From NCBI GenBank assembly GCA_030616775.1, contig JAUWWQ010000015.1:19445-83444 (forward strand): DNA of 64,000 nucleotides, written 5' to 3'. Positions within the stretch are counted from its first letter, which is position 1; the number at the start of each line of letters is the position of its first letter. Source of the DNA: Planctomycetota bacterium (lineage in GTDB: Bacteria > Planctomycetota > Phycisphaerae > UBA1845). Made by a program: the position numbers and the translations under genes. The notes under the pieces are model-generated. The model was not told where the DNA came from. It saw only the letters and a program-made list of their open reading frames with translations, and made no database searches. Below are positions 12,799 through 21,430 of this stretch, piece after piece.

Positions 12799-13665
12799 AT
12801 GATGCCCAGCCGAAACAAAATCACAATCAGCACATTGCGGGCCCGGAAACGCGAGGGCCAAAAAATCACCATGCTGACGTGTTACGATTATGCAACGGCC
12901 AGGCTGATGGAAGAGGCCCAGATCGATTCTGTGCTCGTTGGTGATACATACGCGGAAGTTTGCCTGGGCCATCCCACGACGCTTCCGGCGACGATGGAGC
13001 ACATGGTTACGGTGGCGGAAGCGGTGCGTCGCGGGGCTCCGACGGCGTACCTTGTCGGGGATATGCCGTTTCTAAGCTACCAGGTATGCCCGGAAGAGGC
13101 CATTCGCAACGCCGGCCTGTTTATGGCCAAGGCGGGTTGCGATTGCGTGAAACTGGAGGTCGATCGGCGCCTGGTCAGGACGGTTGAGGCGATGACCACC
13201 GCGATGATCCCCGTGATGGCCCATCTGGGTCTCAAACCCCAGTCCATCCAGCGCATCGGTGGGTACAAGATTCAGGGGAAGCAGGCATCGGCCGCGCTTC
13301 GGATCATCGAGGACGCCAAGATGATGGAGGATGCGGGCGCCGTAGCACTACTTCTAGAGGCTATACCGAAGGAGGTGGCGGCCAAGATCACCGAGTCTAC
13401 CGCGCTTCCAGTGATTGGCTGCGTATCCGGTCCCCACTGTGATGGGCAGGTGGTGGTGCTTCATGATATGCTTGGCTATGGTGGTGGGCATCCCCCGCGG
13501 TCGGTGAAGCAATACGCACGGCTGCATGATCAACTTCTCGAGGCGTTTCAGGCCTACGCGAAGGACGTGGGGGAGGGAGCGTTTCCTGTGGCTACAGAGA
13601 GTGCTACGATGGACCCGGCGGAATTGAAGGAGCTTCGCCGGGCATTGGGTAAACCAGGTCCGTAG
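12799..13665 (+). CDS. panB: 3-methyl-2-oxobutanoate hydroxymethyltransferase-like protein (PanB), divergent
   Basis: 288 aa (ATG 12802 is an equal start choice). PanB makes ketopantoate from alpha-ketoisovalerate and methylene-tetrahydrofolate in pantothenate synthesis. It matches the TIM-barrel family along its length: MLTCYDYATARLMEEA, LVGDMPFLSYQ, MAHLGLKPQSIQRIGGYKIQ, CDGQVVVLHDMLGY. The Mg ligands (Asp of VGDT, Asp of GDMPF, Glu of KLEV) and the catalytic Glu of LLEAIP are kept. Several normally fixed positions differ: VGDS reads VGDT, KLEGG reads KLEVD, GIGAG reads GCVSG, and the C-terminal DEHSF reads TESAT. It may be a paralogue with altered activity. No panC or panD nearby. Confidence 0.82.
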   Translation: MMPSRNKITISTLRARKREGQKITMLTCYDYATARLMEEAQIDSVLVGDTYAEVCLGHPTTLPATMEHMVTVAEAVRRGAPTAYLVGDMPFLSYQVCPEEAIRNAGLFMAKAGCDCVKLEVDRRLVRTVEAMTTAMIPVMAHLGLKPQSIQRIGGYKIQGKQASAALRIIEDAKMMEDAGAVALLLEAIPKEVAAKITESTALPVIGCVSGPHCDGQVVVLHDMLGYGGGHPPRSVKQYARLHDQLLEAFQAYAKDVGEGAFPVATESATMDPAELKELRRALGKPGP

Positions 13666-13796
13666 AGCGCACGGGTCGGTGACGAGACGTTAGGGACCGT
13701 CGTTCGGCTCTTGTCTGTCCGGCGATCCGTAACGCGTCATCTTGACATCGGCGCTCACTTCGGTAGGGTGAGTTTGGACCGGCTGGAAAGCTAATC

Positions 13797-14195
13797 ATGC
13801 TCGTGAGGATGAATCTGGCACGCATTGTCATCGTCGATTCCGACGAAGAGAAGATGTCGATGATCGTGCTTAGCGAAGTCGAGGGCGATCGCGCCTTTCC
13901 GATCCTCATCGGCATACACGAAGCCTATGCGATTGACCGCCGCACCAAAGGCATCATGGTGCAACGACCGATGACGCACGATCTGATCGAGCGGATGATT
14001 AGCGAGCTGGATTGCACGCTCGATCAAATCATCATCAGCGAATTGCGTGATTCCACGTTTTATGCCAAGCTGGTCCTTCGCAGGGACGGAGAGATGGTAG
14101 AGATCGATTCGAGGCCGTCAGACGCCATTGCTGTCGGGGCGGGTACTGATACGCCCATATTCGTGGACGAATCGGTCTTGCAGGAGGTCTGCTGA
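13797..14195 (+). CDS. Bifunctional nuclease family protein (DUF151)
   Basis: 132 aa. MNLARIVIVDSDEEKMSMIV, then FPILIGIHEAYAIDRRTKG and the core EIDSRPSDAIAVG are the hallmarks of the BFN/DUF151 family, which includes plant and thermophile proteins with DNase and RNase activity. Bacterial members are widespread and mostly unstudied. It stands between panB and the GHMP gene on the same strand, 131 bp after the first and 24 bp before the second. Confidence 0.88.
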   Translation: MLVRMNLARIVIVDSDEEKMSMIVLSEVEGDRAFPILIGIHEAYAIDRRTKGIMVQRPMTHDLIERMISELDCTLDQIIISELRDSTFYAKLVLRRDGEMVEIDSRPSDAIAVGAGTDTPIFVDESVLQEVC

Positions 14196-14219
14196 CCGTC
14201 AACGTCGGGGCACGACGGA

Positions 14220-15686
14220 ATGAAGGTGGAACCGAAGAAGACCGATGTACGTTCCTTTCAGGCCCCAAGGGGCTCTGCGGTACTCGGCGGATTGGACTCG
14301 GACTGGACGAGTTCCCCAGCGGTTGTGGAGATACTCGAGCGGTTGCCCGATCAGCCGACTCGCTTCGTTGCTCAGGCGCCCGGCCGGCTCGACGTGATGG
14401 GTGGGCTGACCGATTACACCGGCTCACTTGTTCTGAATACGACGACCGGCGGTCATGTCTGTGTTGCCGTTCAGCGGCGCGCGGACAATGATCTTTCCAT
14501 CGTGCCGTCCCGATCGCCGGGCGGGGAAGATGATACCTCGACCGTAATCGCCTTATCGCAACTGCATGAACCCAACGGCTCTTTGATTGATGCTAAGCGC
14601 GGCAGACCCCTCGCAGGGGAAAGGAACGCAGATGTGGCGCGATGCATCGTTGGCGGGCTGGTTGAGATGCTTCGTGCCGCAGGAGTGCCTCGATTCGACG
14701 GCGGTCTGTCGGTTGTGGTCGGCTCGACAATGCACGAGCCGGCCGACCCAGGGTGGGATGCCGCACTCGTGGCAGCGGTCCTGGTGGCGGCGGCCGAGGC
14801 ATGTGACCTGACACTGGATCCGCTTGACCTGGCAGCCGTCTGCCAGCGCGTCGAGAACCAGTGGCTTTGCATCCCAGTCGGCATTGGCGACGCCGTTTGT
14901 GTGCTTCTGGGGGAGCCGAACACGCTGGCGGAGGTGAGATGCGAGCCCTGCGCACTTTCGGGTTCGATTCGATTGCCAGACGATCTTATGTTGATGGGGA
15001 TTGATTGCGGGGTGACGCTTCCGGAAGCGAATCTCAAGTACGCACGGGTGCGCACGGCGGCGTTTATGGGTCGGGGCCTGATCGATCGGATCATTCGACA
15101 TGACGGCTTGAGCCGATTGCAGTGGGAGGGACACCTGGCCCGCGTTTCTGTCACGGACTATGTCGAACGGTTCCGTGATCGCATCCCGACCAAATTGAAA
15201 GGTAGCGAATATCTCAAACGTTTTGGCGAGACTGGCGATCCGTTGACGCGTATCGATCCGGAGTATGTATACAAGATTCGCTCGCGCACCGAACATCACA
15301 TATATGAGCACACCAGAGCCTGTCAGTTCGTCGAGTGCCTTTCCAGGGCGATTCGCAGCGGTGAGGACCGTGGGTTAATAGAGGCCGGTGAGCTGATGTA
15401 TGCATCGCACTGGAGTTACGGCCAGCGGTGCGGGCTGGGCAGCGTCGAGACGGATATGCTCGTCAGTCTGGTCCGGGAGCACGGCGTCGATGCCGGCATT
15501 TACGGGGCGAAGGTCACAGGACGCGGGTGCGGCGGCAGCATTGCGGTACTGATGCGGGCAACTGAGAAGGCGGCGGCTGCCGTCGATGATGCCATAAAGC
15601 GATATCAGTCGAAGACGGGTCACATCGCCACGTTGCTCCGCGGTTCCCTACCCGGGGCGCTGGTAAGCGGGGCCCAACGAATGTAG
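14220..15686 (+). CDS. L-arabinokinase-like GHMP superfamily protein without a recognisable phosphate loop
   Basis: 488 aa. The pattern is that of the kinase half of plant L-arabinokinases and of galactokinases: APGRLDVMGGLTDYTGSLVL, then MGIDCGVTLPEANLKYARVR, AAFMGRGLIDRII, SYGQRCGLGSVETD and GAKVTGRGCGGSIAVL. The Asp of IPVGIGD, matching the catalytic GxMD of galactokinase, is present. The second GHMP motif, normally P-x-G-x-G-(L/V)-S-S-S-A before a long helix, is replaced by VGSTMHEPADPGWDAALVAA (about residues 165-185), so the loop that holds the ATP phosphates is missing. The rest is well kept and in frame. It may use another phosphate donor, only bind sugar, or be inactive. No N-terminal glycosyltransferase part is present. 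Confidence 0.78.
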   Translation: MKVEPKKTDVRSFQAPRGSAVLGGLDSDWTSSPAVVEILERLPDQPTRFVAQAPGRLDVMGGLTDYTGSLVLNTTTGGHVCVAVQRRADNDLSIVPSRSPGGEDDTSTVIALSQLHEPNGSLIDAKRGRPLAGERNADVARCIVGGLVEMLRAAGVPRFDGGLSVVVGSTMHEPADPGWDAALVAAVLVAAAEACDLTLDPLDLAAVCQRVENQWLCIPVGIGDAVCVLLGEPNTLAEVRCEPCALSGSIRLPDDLMLMGIDCGVTLPEANLKYARVRTAAFMGRGLIDRIIRHDGLSRLQWEGHLARVSVTDYVERFRDRIPTKLKGSEYLKRFGETGDPLTRIDPEYVYKIRSRTEHHIYEHTRACQFVECLSRAIRSGEDRGLIEAGELMYASHWSYGQRCGLGSVETDMLVSLVREHGVDAGIYGAKVTGRGCGGSIAVLMRATEKAAAAVDDAIKRYQSKTGHIATLLRGSLPGALVSGAQRM

Positions 15687-16039
15687 ATGTTGTGGTCGGT
15701 TCGCGGTGGGTATTCTCTGATTTCCCGGATACTACTACGAGCATCCGGCGGTTTTGCGTCGGTCGATCGTGATCCGTGGTTTCTTCATGGCCGGGCATAC
15801 GACGCCGGCCGGCAACTTCCGCAGGTGAATGGGTTGTGCGACCTGGGCTGCCTCTCCGACTCATTGACTGGGTTCGCACCGAGGACAGCTCTGGGAGCTC
15901 CCGGCGTCAACTTCCGGTTCGTTGCTCCGATGACCAGGAGTCAATAGAATTCGGGCCAAGATTGGTGTCTCGCCGCTTTGGAGACGGTGATACTCAGGAT
16001 GAAGCGCACCGCTGTGACGGGCAGGGATCGAAGGAGTGT
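15687..16039. other. 353-bp spacer without a supported gene
   Basis: Open frames cross this stretch, but none shows a motif or a ribosome site. No clear promoter was found. AAGGAG at 16031-16036 is the ribosome site of the next gene. Confidence 0.5.
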
Positions 16040-16807
16040 GTGGAGTTGGAAAAACCAACCTTCTGGTCTCGGGTAGGGCACTGGTTCAAGAGGTCGCCTC
16101 GCCCGGTGGGATACGGCTTTGAGGACGCCCCGGCCGGGGCGCTCGAGCCCACCTCGGACGAGGATGGGGACATCCGAAGCGCTCCCGATGCAGCAAGCGC
16201 TACAGAAGCTAGGGGTTCTTTGTCGAGATTCCGATTCTCCCGGTCGGGTCCCAATCTGGAGCGGCTGGAAGAGGAGTATGCCCGCGTCGTGAATTTGATG
16301 GAGTCCATTCAAACGCATCTGGCAATGCAGGCTGAGCGTTCGGACATCATGGCCCGCTCTCTCGATCGGTTGGCGGAGGGGCTGGCGCAGGTGCCGGATG
16401 CTTCTCGGAAACATCTGGAACTCCTCTCCACTATGAGCGAAGCAGTAGCGGCCGGTGCGGCCAGCGCGAAACGAGTGGAAGAGAGCCTGATACAGCTTCC
16501 CCAGCTCGCCGACGCCCAGCGCGAAACGATGGTGTCAATCGGGCGGCAGTTGGACTTGTCGCGGCAGACGAGCGGACGGGTCGCGGACACGATGGATCAG
16601 TCTCGAGAGGCCATCACTAAGCTCAGTGAGGCAACGGAAGCGTCTACCAGGACGCTTCAAGAGATGCATCAGGAGGCCGGGATGCGCGATGAGCGGGCTG
16701 CCTCCCTTCTTCAGGTGCAAACCAGGCGGCTGACGATGTTCGCCTGGTCTGCAATCGGCTTGGCTGTTGTTGTGGCGGTGGTGGGCCTGATTGCCCTGTT
16801 TCGCTAG
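16040..16807 (+). CDS. Tail-anchored coiled-coil membrane protein next to pilT
   Basis: About 255 aa from GTG 16040; a TTG at 16046 is better spaced from the AAGGAG at 16031. The N-terminal part is polar (KPTFWSRVGHWFKRS, then an acidic linker). From about residue 75 to 220 it is predicted coiled coil by eye (long Glu/Leu/Ala/Ser-rich helix, e.g. LERLEEEYARVVNLMESIQT), and it ends in one membrane helix, MFAWSAIGLAVVVAVVGLIALF, right before the stop. That topology leaves the coiled coil in the cytoplasm. It lies 49 bp before the pilT start, so a role at the pilus base or in chemosensory-like signalling is possible. Not assigned to a family. Confidence 0.6.
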   Translation: MELEKPTFWSRVGHWFKRSPRPVGYGFEDAPAGALEPTSDEDGDIRSAPDAASATEARGSLSRFRFSRSGPNLERLEEEYARVVNLMESIQTHLAMQAERSDIMARSLDRLAEGLAQVPDASRKHLELLSTMSEAVAAGAASAKRVEESLIQLPQLADAQRETMVSIGRQLDLSRQTSGRVADTMDQSREAITKLSEATEASTRTLQEMHQEAGMRDERAASLLQVQTRRLTMFAWSAIGLAVVVAVVGLIALFR

Positions 16808-16856
16808 CATTGCCCCACCTCCGGGTGCCTGGCCACCACCCTCTGGAGCCAGTGAA

Positions 16857-17957
16857 GTGACGGATCCGTTACCACCCCCCAAAGAGGCGATCGAGAGATT
16901 ACTTGGCAGCATGGGGCCGTTCGAGGCGTCCGATCTGCACCTGAAAGTCGGTTGTCCGCCGTATTTTCGCATTCAGGGGGCGCTTCGTGCTGCCAAGATG
17001 CCGCCGCTGCCTGATGCACAATTTGTCGAGGCGATGCTGCACGGTCTTATCCCTGAGGGGCGCCTGAACGATTATGAGGCGGTGGGCGCGCTGGACTTCG
17101 CAATACGGGGAGAGGCGGGGGAACGGTACCGTGTCAACGTGTTCCGCTCCGCGGGGGACATGCAAGCCTCGATCCGTCGGGTGCTGAGCGATATCCCATC
17201 ATTTGAGACCCTCAACCTCCCGGACGTTTATCGCCAGACAGTTGGCAAGCACATCGATGGGTTGATCCTGGTCAGCGGCGTCACCGGGTGTGGCAAGAGT
17301 ACGACCCTGGCGGCGATGCTGGAGTATGTCAATCAATTTCGCAGCATGCACATCATCACAATCGAAGACCCGATCGAATATGTGTTTACGCCCAAGAAAT
17401 CGATCATCTCGCAGCGCGAGATCGGTATCGACGTCCCCAACTATCATGAAGCGCTCCGCTTTCTGGTCCGCCAGGACCCCAACTGCATCATGATCAGCGA
17501 GATGCGGGATCGGGAAACGATGCTCGCCGGAATACAGGCGGCGGAGACCGGACACCTGGTGTTCGGCTCGCTTCACATAGGGGACGTCCAACAGACATTC
17601 AGCCGCATACTGGAGTTTTTCCCGCGATCTGAGCATTCCTTTATCCGCTCTTCGCTGGCCATCAGCCTGCGGGCGATTATGTGCCAGAAGCTTTTGCCGG
17701 GCATCGATGAGGGCAGCCGCTACCCCGCTACGGAAGTACTTCTGAAAAACCCGGCTGTCAAGGACAAGATCCTCAACGAGAAGGACGGAGAACTCCCGGG
17801 AATCATCTCGCAGTGCCGAGAGGAAGGCATGAGGTCGTTTACACAATCCCTGTGCGAGCTGATCGAGACCGAAATTGTGCATTACGACACGGGCATCGAG
17901 TACGCACCGAACCGCGACGCGCTGGCCTCGGCGGTGAAGGGAATCACAGCTCGTTGA
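16857..17957 (+). CDS. pilT: Type IV pilus retraction ATPase PilT
   Basis: 366 aa from GTG 16857 with GGAG 8 nt upstream. A PAS-like N-terminal half (ASDLHLKVGCPPYFRIQGAL) is followed by the RecA-like half with Walker A GVTGCGKSTT, the Asp box HIITIEDPIEY, Walker B CIMISEMRD (Ser where PilT usually has Gly) and the His box GHLVFGSLH. PilT depolymerises pili for twitching; the close relative PilU is an alternative. The order with the preceding coiled-coil protein suggests one operon. The other pilus genes are 15-20 kb further on. Confidence 0.9.
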   Translation: MTDPLPPPKEAIERLLGSMGPFEASDLHLKVGCPPYFRIQGALRAAKMPPLPDAQFVEAMLHGLIPEGRLNDYEAVGALDFAIRGEAGERYRVNVFRSAGDMQASIRRVLSDIPSFETLNLPDVYRQTVGKHIDGLILVSGVTGCGKSTTLAAMLEYVNQFRSMHIITIEDPIEYVFTPKKSIISQREIGIDVPNYHEALRFLVRQDPNCIMISEMRDRETMLAGIQAAETGHLVFGSLHIGDVQQTFSRILEFFPRSEHSFIRSSLAISLRAIMCQKLLPGIDEGSRYPATEVLLKNPAVKDKILNEKDGELPGIISQCREEGMRSFTQSLCELIETEIVHYDTGIEYAPNRDALASAVKGITAR

Positions 17958-17964
17958 AGTAATC

Positions 17965-18092
17965 GTCAGTTGTCAGCCATCAGCTATCAGCCGTCAATTG
18001 TCAGGGTTTTACGCTTGAATACCTTCAGTATTCGGAGTCAGATGCATGCATGTGGCCGACCACCAATAGCTGAAGGCTGATGACTGATGACT
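17965..18092. repeat. Short-period TCAG-rich repeat with inverted arm between convergent genes
   Basis: 17965-18004 is a run of GTCAG/ATCAG words (about 7-8 bp apart); 18065-18092 holds the opposite-strand version (GCTGATGACTGATGACT). The two arms could fold together and may act as a two-way terminator for pilT and nnrD. Confidence 0.4.
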
Positions 18093-18100
18093 TCCCAGTG

Positions 18101-18988
18101 CTATTCGCCAACCGATGTTTCGTGCTCGCAGAAAGCCTCGGGGAGGTACTCTACCAGGTCCGTTGCGGTCATTGAGCAGCGGCCCAGCTCTTCTGCGGCG
18201 AAGTCACCCGCCAGGCCGTGGAGATAGACGCCGAGAATCGCCGCCTCAAACGGTTCCAAGCCCTGGCCGATCAGTGCGGCCAGTATGCCGGTCAGCACGT
18301 CACCGGTCCCCCCGGTGGCCATGCCCGCGTTTCCCGTCTCGTTCAGGTAGAGGCGCTTGCCGTTAGTGACGATCGTACTCCGCCCCTTGAGGATCGCGGT
18401 ACACCCATAGGCTTCGGCAAGCGCGCAGGCGGCCTCACGACGCGACGCGGCTGAATTATCAATGGGGCGATTCACACCGCGGGCAGCCAGGAGCCGGCTT
18501 ATCTCCCCGGGATGGGGCGTCATGACAATGCGTTGGGAATCCGGGATCGTGAACCTTTCGGCGGCGGCGATCTGGTTCAGCCCATCGGCGTCGACGACCA
18601 CTGGACCCGGGTAGCGGGTGAGGAAGTCGGCAACGACGGTGGAGGTTAGAGAATCGCCGAGTCCCGGCCCCAAGGCGACAACGTTGGCACGAAAGTCGTC
18701 CACGGCTTTAAGCACGGTCTCGGCATCTTCCGGCAAAGTCCGGGTCGTTGCACACGGCGCCAGCACAGCCACCGACGTGCGGATCGCTTCGGGAACCAGC
18801 AGTTGAACAAGTCCCGTACCGCTGCGAAATGCGGCGTTAGCTGCCAGCGCCGGAGCACCCACCATGACAACGTCATTGGCGCAGCCGCCGATGATGACCA
18901 GGCGGCCCACGTCGCCTTTGTGGGCGTCGTTCCTGCGTTCGGGGATGGGGACGATCTCGCGCGTGATAACCACATCGGACGACATCAT
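18101..18988 (-). CDS. nnrD: ADP-dependent NAD(P)H-hydrate dehydratase NnrD
   Basis: 295 aa; repairs hydrated NADH/NADPH by ATP- or ADP-driven dehydration (known for the YjeF C-terminal family). Ribokinase-like fold: GDVGRLVIIGG, VALGPGLGD, VVVDADGLNQIA, TPHPGEISRLL, and the anion hole/catalytic Asp in GNAGMATGGTGDVLTGILAA. The N-terminal epimerase domain (NnrE) is absent, so this is the single-domain form. The start MMSSDVV at 18988 overlaps the larB stop by 4 bp; the frame extends upstream without homology. Confidence 0.92.
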   Translation of the reverse strand: MMSSDVVITREIVPIPERRNDAHKGDVGRLVIIGGCANDVVMVGAPALAANAAFRSGTGLVQLLVPEAIRTSVAVLAPCATTRTLPEDAETVLKAVDDFRANVVALGPGLGDSLTSTVVADFLTRYPGPVVVDADGLNQIAAAERFTIPDSQRIVMTPHPGEISRLLAARGVNRPIDNSAASRREAACALAEAYGCTAILKGRSTIVTNGKRLYLNETGNAGMATGGTGDVLTGILAALIGQGLEPFEAAILGVYLHGLAGDFAAEELGRCSMTATDLVEYLPEAFCEHETSVGE

Positions 18989-19758
18989 TCGGCTCGCGTG
19001 GACGTCGGCTGACAGCGACGATTGATCAGCGCCGCGGTATACCCGGCTCCAAATCCGTTGTCGATGTTGACCACCGTGACGCCCGAAGCACAACTGTTGA
19101 GCATCCCCAGCAGGGCAGCCAGGCCTTGGAAGCTCGCTCCGTAACCGATACTGGTAGGCACGGCGATCACCGGACAATCCACAAGCCCACCGACGACACT
19201 GGCCAGTGCCCCCTCCATACCGGCCACCACAACGGCGACGCCGGCTGCCTGCAACGCTTCCGAATGGGCGAAAAGCCGGTGGATTCCAGCCACCCCAACG
19301 TCGTAGAATGTGGCCGTGGTTTGGTCCATCATCTCCGCAGTGACTCGTGCTTCCTCAGCCACGGGGAGGTCACTCGTTCCGGCTGAGACAATGGCGATGG
19401 TTCCTGGGGATGGCGTTTTCTCTTGCTGGCGCAGCGTGATCGAGCGGGCGGTTTCATTGTACTCGGCTTTAGGGTAAGTGCGTGCCACGGCGTCGTAGAC
19501 GTCGCGCGATGCGCGCGTCGCGAGAATGTTGTTGCCGGCTTCAGCGCACCGGTCGAAGATAGCAGCCACCTGATCGGCCGACTTACCCTCACAATAAATG
19601 ACCTCGGGGAACCCGCAACGGATCGATCGGTGGTGATCGATCTTGGCAAACCCGATGTCCTCGAAAGGCATGGCCCGAAGCCTGGTGATCGCCTCATCGA
19701 TGGACTGCTCGCCCTTACGCACGGATTCCAACAACTTGCGGAGTGTCTGCTCGGTCAT
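18985..19758 (-). CDS. larB: Nickel-pincer cofactor biosynthesis protein LarB (NaAD carboxylase)
   Basis: 257 aa from ATG 19758. The C-terminal half is a PurE-like fold: IAIVSAGTSDLPVAEEAR, then GVAGIHRLFAH, VVAGMEGALASVVGGLV and PTSIGYGASFQGLAALL. The N-terminal part has DHHRSIRCGFPEVIYCEGKS, typical of LarB. LarB carboxylates and hydrolyses nicotinic acid adenine dinucleotide in making the nickel pincer of lactate racemase (known). larC, larE and larA are not in the window. Here it is coupled to nnrD by a 4-bp overlap. Confidence 0.92.
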   Translation of the reverse strand: MTEQTLRKLLESVRKGEQSIDEAITRLRAMPFEDIGFAKIDHHRSIRCGFPEVIYCEGKSADQVAAIFDRCAEAGNNILATRASRDVYDAVARTYPKAEYNETARSITLRQQEKTPSPGTIAIVSAGTSDLPVAEEARVTAEMMDQTTATFYDVGVAGIHRLFAHSEALQAAGVAVVVAGMEGALASVVGGLVDCPVIAVPTSIGYGASFQGLAALLGMLNSCASGVTVVNIDNGFGAGYTAALINRRCQPTSTRAE

Positions 19759-19994
19759 CGCCCATAGTGTATGACCAGCCCGTGAATACGGCAAACCGCG
19801 GATAGGTGGGCTCGCGTGGGTGCGCGGAGGATTTGCGCAATCACGTCCCGCCGGCTATACTACCGCCGGTTACGAGGGACGGGCGCAACGAGCTGACTTC
19901 CGAAGAGCGCAGCGCCGGATTCAGTCTCAGACAAGGCTCGCAGTGTGCGTACTGACGGTCTGGTAAGTGTTCCTAAGGCCCGTCGTCCCTCGGT

Positions 19995-20058
19995 GTTTCG
20001 ACGTTTCGACGTTTTGACGTTTCGACGTTTAGACGTTTCGACGTTTCAACGTTTGGAG
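19995..20058. repeat. Eight tandem copies of an 8-bp unit, GTTTCGAC
   Basis: Eight direct units of 8 bp: GTTTCGAC four times, and GTTTTGAC, GTTTAGAC, GTTTCAAC, GTTTGGAG once each. The last unit contains the GGAG ribosome site of the AIM24-family gene, 8 nt before its ATG. A four-unit relative lies at 54942-54973. Confidence 0.85.
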
Positions 20059-20066
20059 TTGACGCT

Positions 20067-21062
20067 ATGGCCGGTGAAGGTGGTTGGTATTACGTCAAGG
20101 ATGGGCAAACGATTGGACCGGTGGCCCGCGAGGAGTTGATCCGGGCGATTGCCTCGGCGGGAGGGCCGCAGACGCTTGTGTGGGGGCCCGGTGTGTCCGA
20201 GTGGACCGAGGCCAAACATGTCGTATGGCTCGGGACGGGGGCGAAGAATCCGGTTGCGCCGCCGCGGCCGCCCAAAACACGCCGGGCGGACGAGATTGAC
20301 TACGAGCTTTCCGGGGACGACATGCAGTTTGTCGAGGTCACGCTCGACCCCGGCGAGGTGGTGGTGGCTGAGGCCGGGGCCATGATGTACATGACCGATG
20401 GCATTGAGATGCAGACCGTGTTCGGCGATCCGAGCAAGCAACAGGGCTTTTTGGGCAAGCTCGTCGACGCCGGAAAACGCATGGTGACGGGCGAGTCGCT
20501 GTTTCTGACCACGTTCGGTGCCGCTGGCAACCGGCGCGAGCAGGTGGCCTTCGCGGCGCCGTATCCCGGCAAGATCATCCCGATGCACCTCGACGAACTC
20601 GGCGGCGAACTGATCTGCCAGAAGGACGCGTTCCTCTGTGCCGCCCGCGGTGTCCATGTAGGCATCGCATTTCAGAAGAAGATTCTGGCGGGTCTGTTCG
20701 GCGGTGAGGGCTTTATTTTGCAACGGCTGACCGGTGACGGGATTGCCTTCGTCCACGCCGGGGGAACGATCCACCGGCGCGATCTGGCGGCCGGGGAGAC
20801 CTTGCGGCTTGATACCGGCTGTTTGGTCGCGCTGCTGCCCTCGGTTGACTATGACATCCAGATGACAGGCGGGATCAAAAACGCGGTCTTCGGCGGCGAG
20901 GGACTGTTCCTGGCAACGCTGAGAGGCCCGGGAACGATCTGGGTGCAGTCGCTTCCGTTCACTCGACTTGCCGGTCGTATCCTGGCCAATGTCGGACCAA
21001 GGGGTAAGGGCGAGGGCTCCGTCCTGGGCGGGCTGTCAACCATATTCAAAAGCCGACATTAA
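20067..21062 (+). CDS. AIM24/TIGR00266 family protein with an N-terminal GYF-like domain
   Basis: 331 aa. Residues 1-60 ([20 protein letters not shown], then VWGPGVSEW) are a GYF_2-type adaptor domain. From about residue 85 the AIM24/TIGR00266 beta-barrel follows: [74 protein letters not shown]. Bacterial members are of unknown function; yeast Aim24 acts in mitochondrial organisation. No signal or membrane helix. Expression probably depends on the repeat array that supplies its ribosome site. Confidence 0.85.
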   Translation: MAGEGGWYYVKDGQTIGPVAREELIRAIASAGGPQTLVWGPGVSEWTEAKHVVWLGTGAKNPVAPPRPPKTRRADEIDYELSGDDMQFVEVTLDPGEVVVAEAGAMMYMTDGIEMQTVFGDPSKQQGFLGKLVDAGKRMVTGESLFLTTFGAAGNRREQVAFAAPYPGKIIPMHLDELGGELICQKDAFLCAARGVHVGIAFQKKILAGLFGGEGFILQRLTGDGIAFVHAGGTIHRRDLAAGETLRLDTGCLVALLPSVDYDIQMTGGIKNAVFGGEGLFLATLRGPGTIWVQSLPFTRLAGRILANVGPRGKGEGSVLGGLSTIFKSRH

Positions 21063-21232
21063 GCCTCGAACCGGTCGGTCTTACGTCCGGACGGCGCCGG
21101 AAATGGGGCGATTAGACCTAAGAGACGGCCCGATCGGGCACCGAAGGATTGTGATCGGGGTACGGCTTCGTGTATGTTGTGGGATGGGGCTGCAGAAGCG
21201 GCGCCGACTATCGCCTCGGTTGCCAGGTTCCA

Positions 21233-21427
21233 GGCCGCCTTCAACGGCGAACCGTAGTCGAGCTACATCATCCACGACTCGCTATTTCTGGCTCGCCGCT
21301 TACTCGATACCGTCCATGTCCAGCACGTGGACCAGGAACGCCCATATATCGGTGGCCTCTTGGATGCGCATCTTTGTCGGCTTGCCGACGCCGTGACCCG
21401 TTTGGTCTGGACACGGATCAACACCGG
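21233..21427. repeat. Left copy of a ~200-bp direct repeat
   Basis: 195 bp nearly identical, by eye, to 23523-23722 with a few substitutions, a 4-bp gap (GTAGTCGAGC against GTAGTCGGTCGAGC) and a 1-bp gap (CCCGTTTGG against CCCGCTTTGG). The two copies bracket the C10 peptidase locus. Confidence 0.85.
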
Positions 21428-21430
21428 AGC
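21300..21430 (-). pseudogene. Remnant of the 3' end of a prolyl oligopeptidase gene
   Basis: On the minus strand the last ~30 codons (KPTKMRIQEATDIWAFLVHV, then LDMDGIE and stop TAA) match the end of the intact oligopeptidase at 23594. The 1-bp gap then shifts the frame, so the His-loop VQTKAGHG reads PCPDQTGHG. Upstream of 21430 the similarity ends. Only the duplicated tail is present. Confidence 0.75.

Noticed and set aside
15776..16039. Upstream extension of the coiled-coil protein frame from an ATG at 15776
   Set aside because: The added residues look random, and AAGGAG lies before GTG 16040/TTG 16046.
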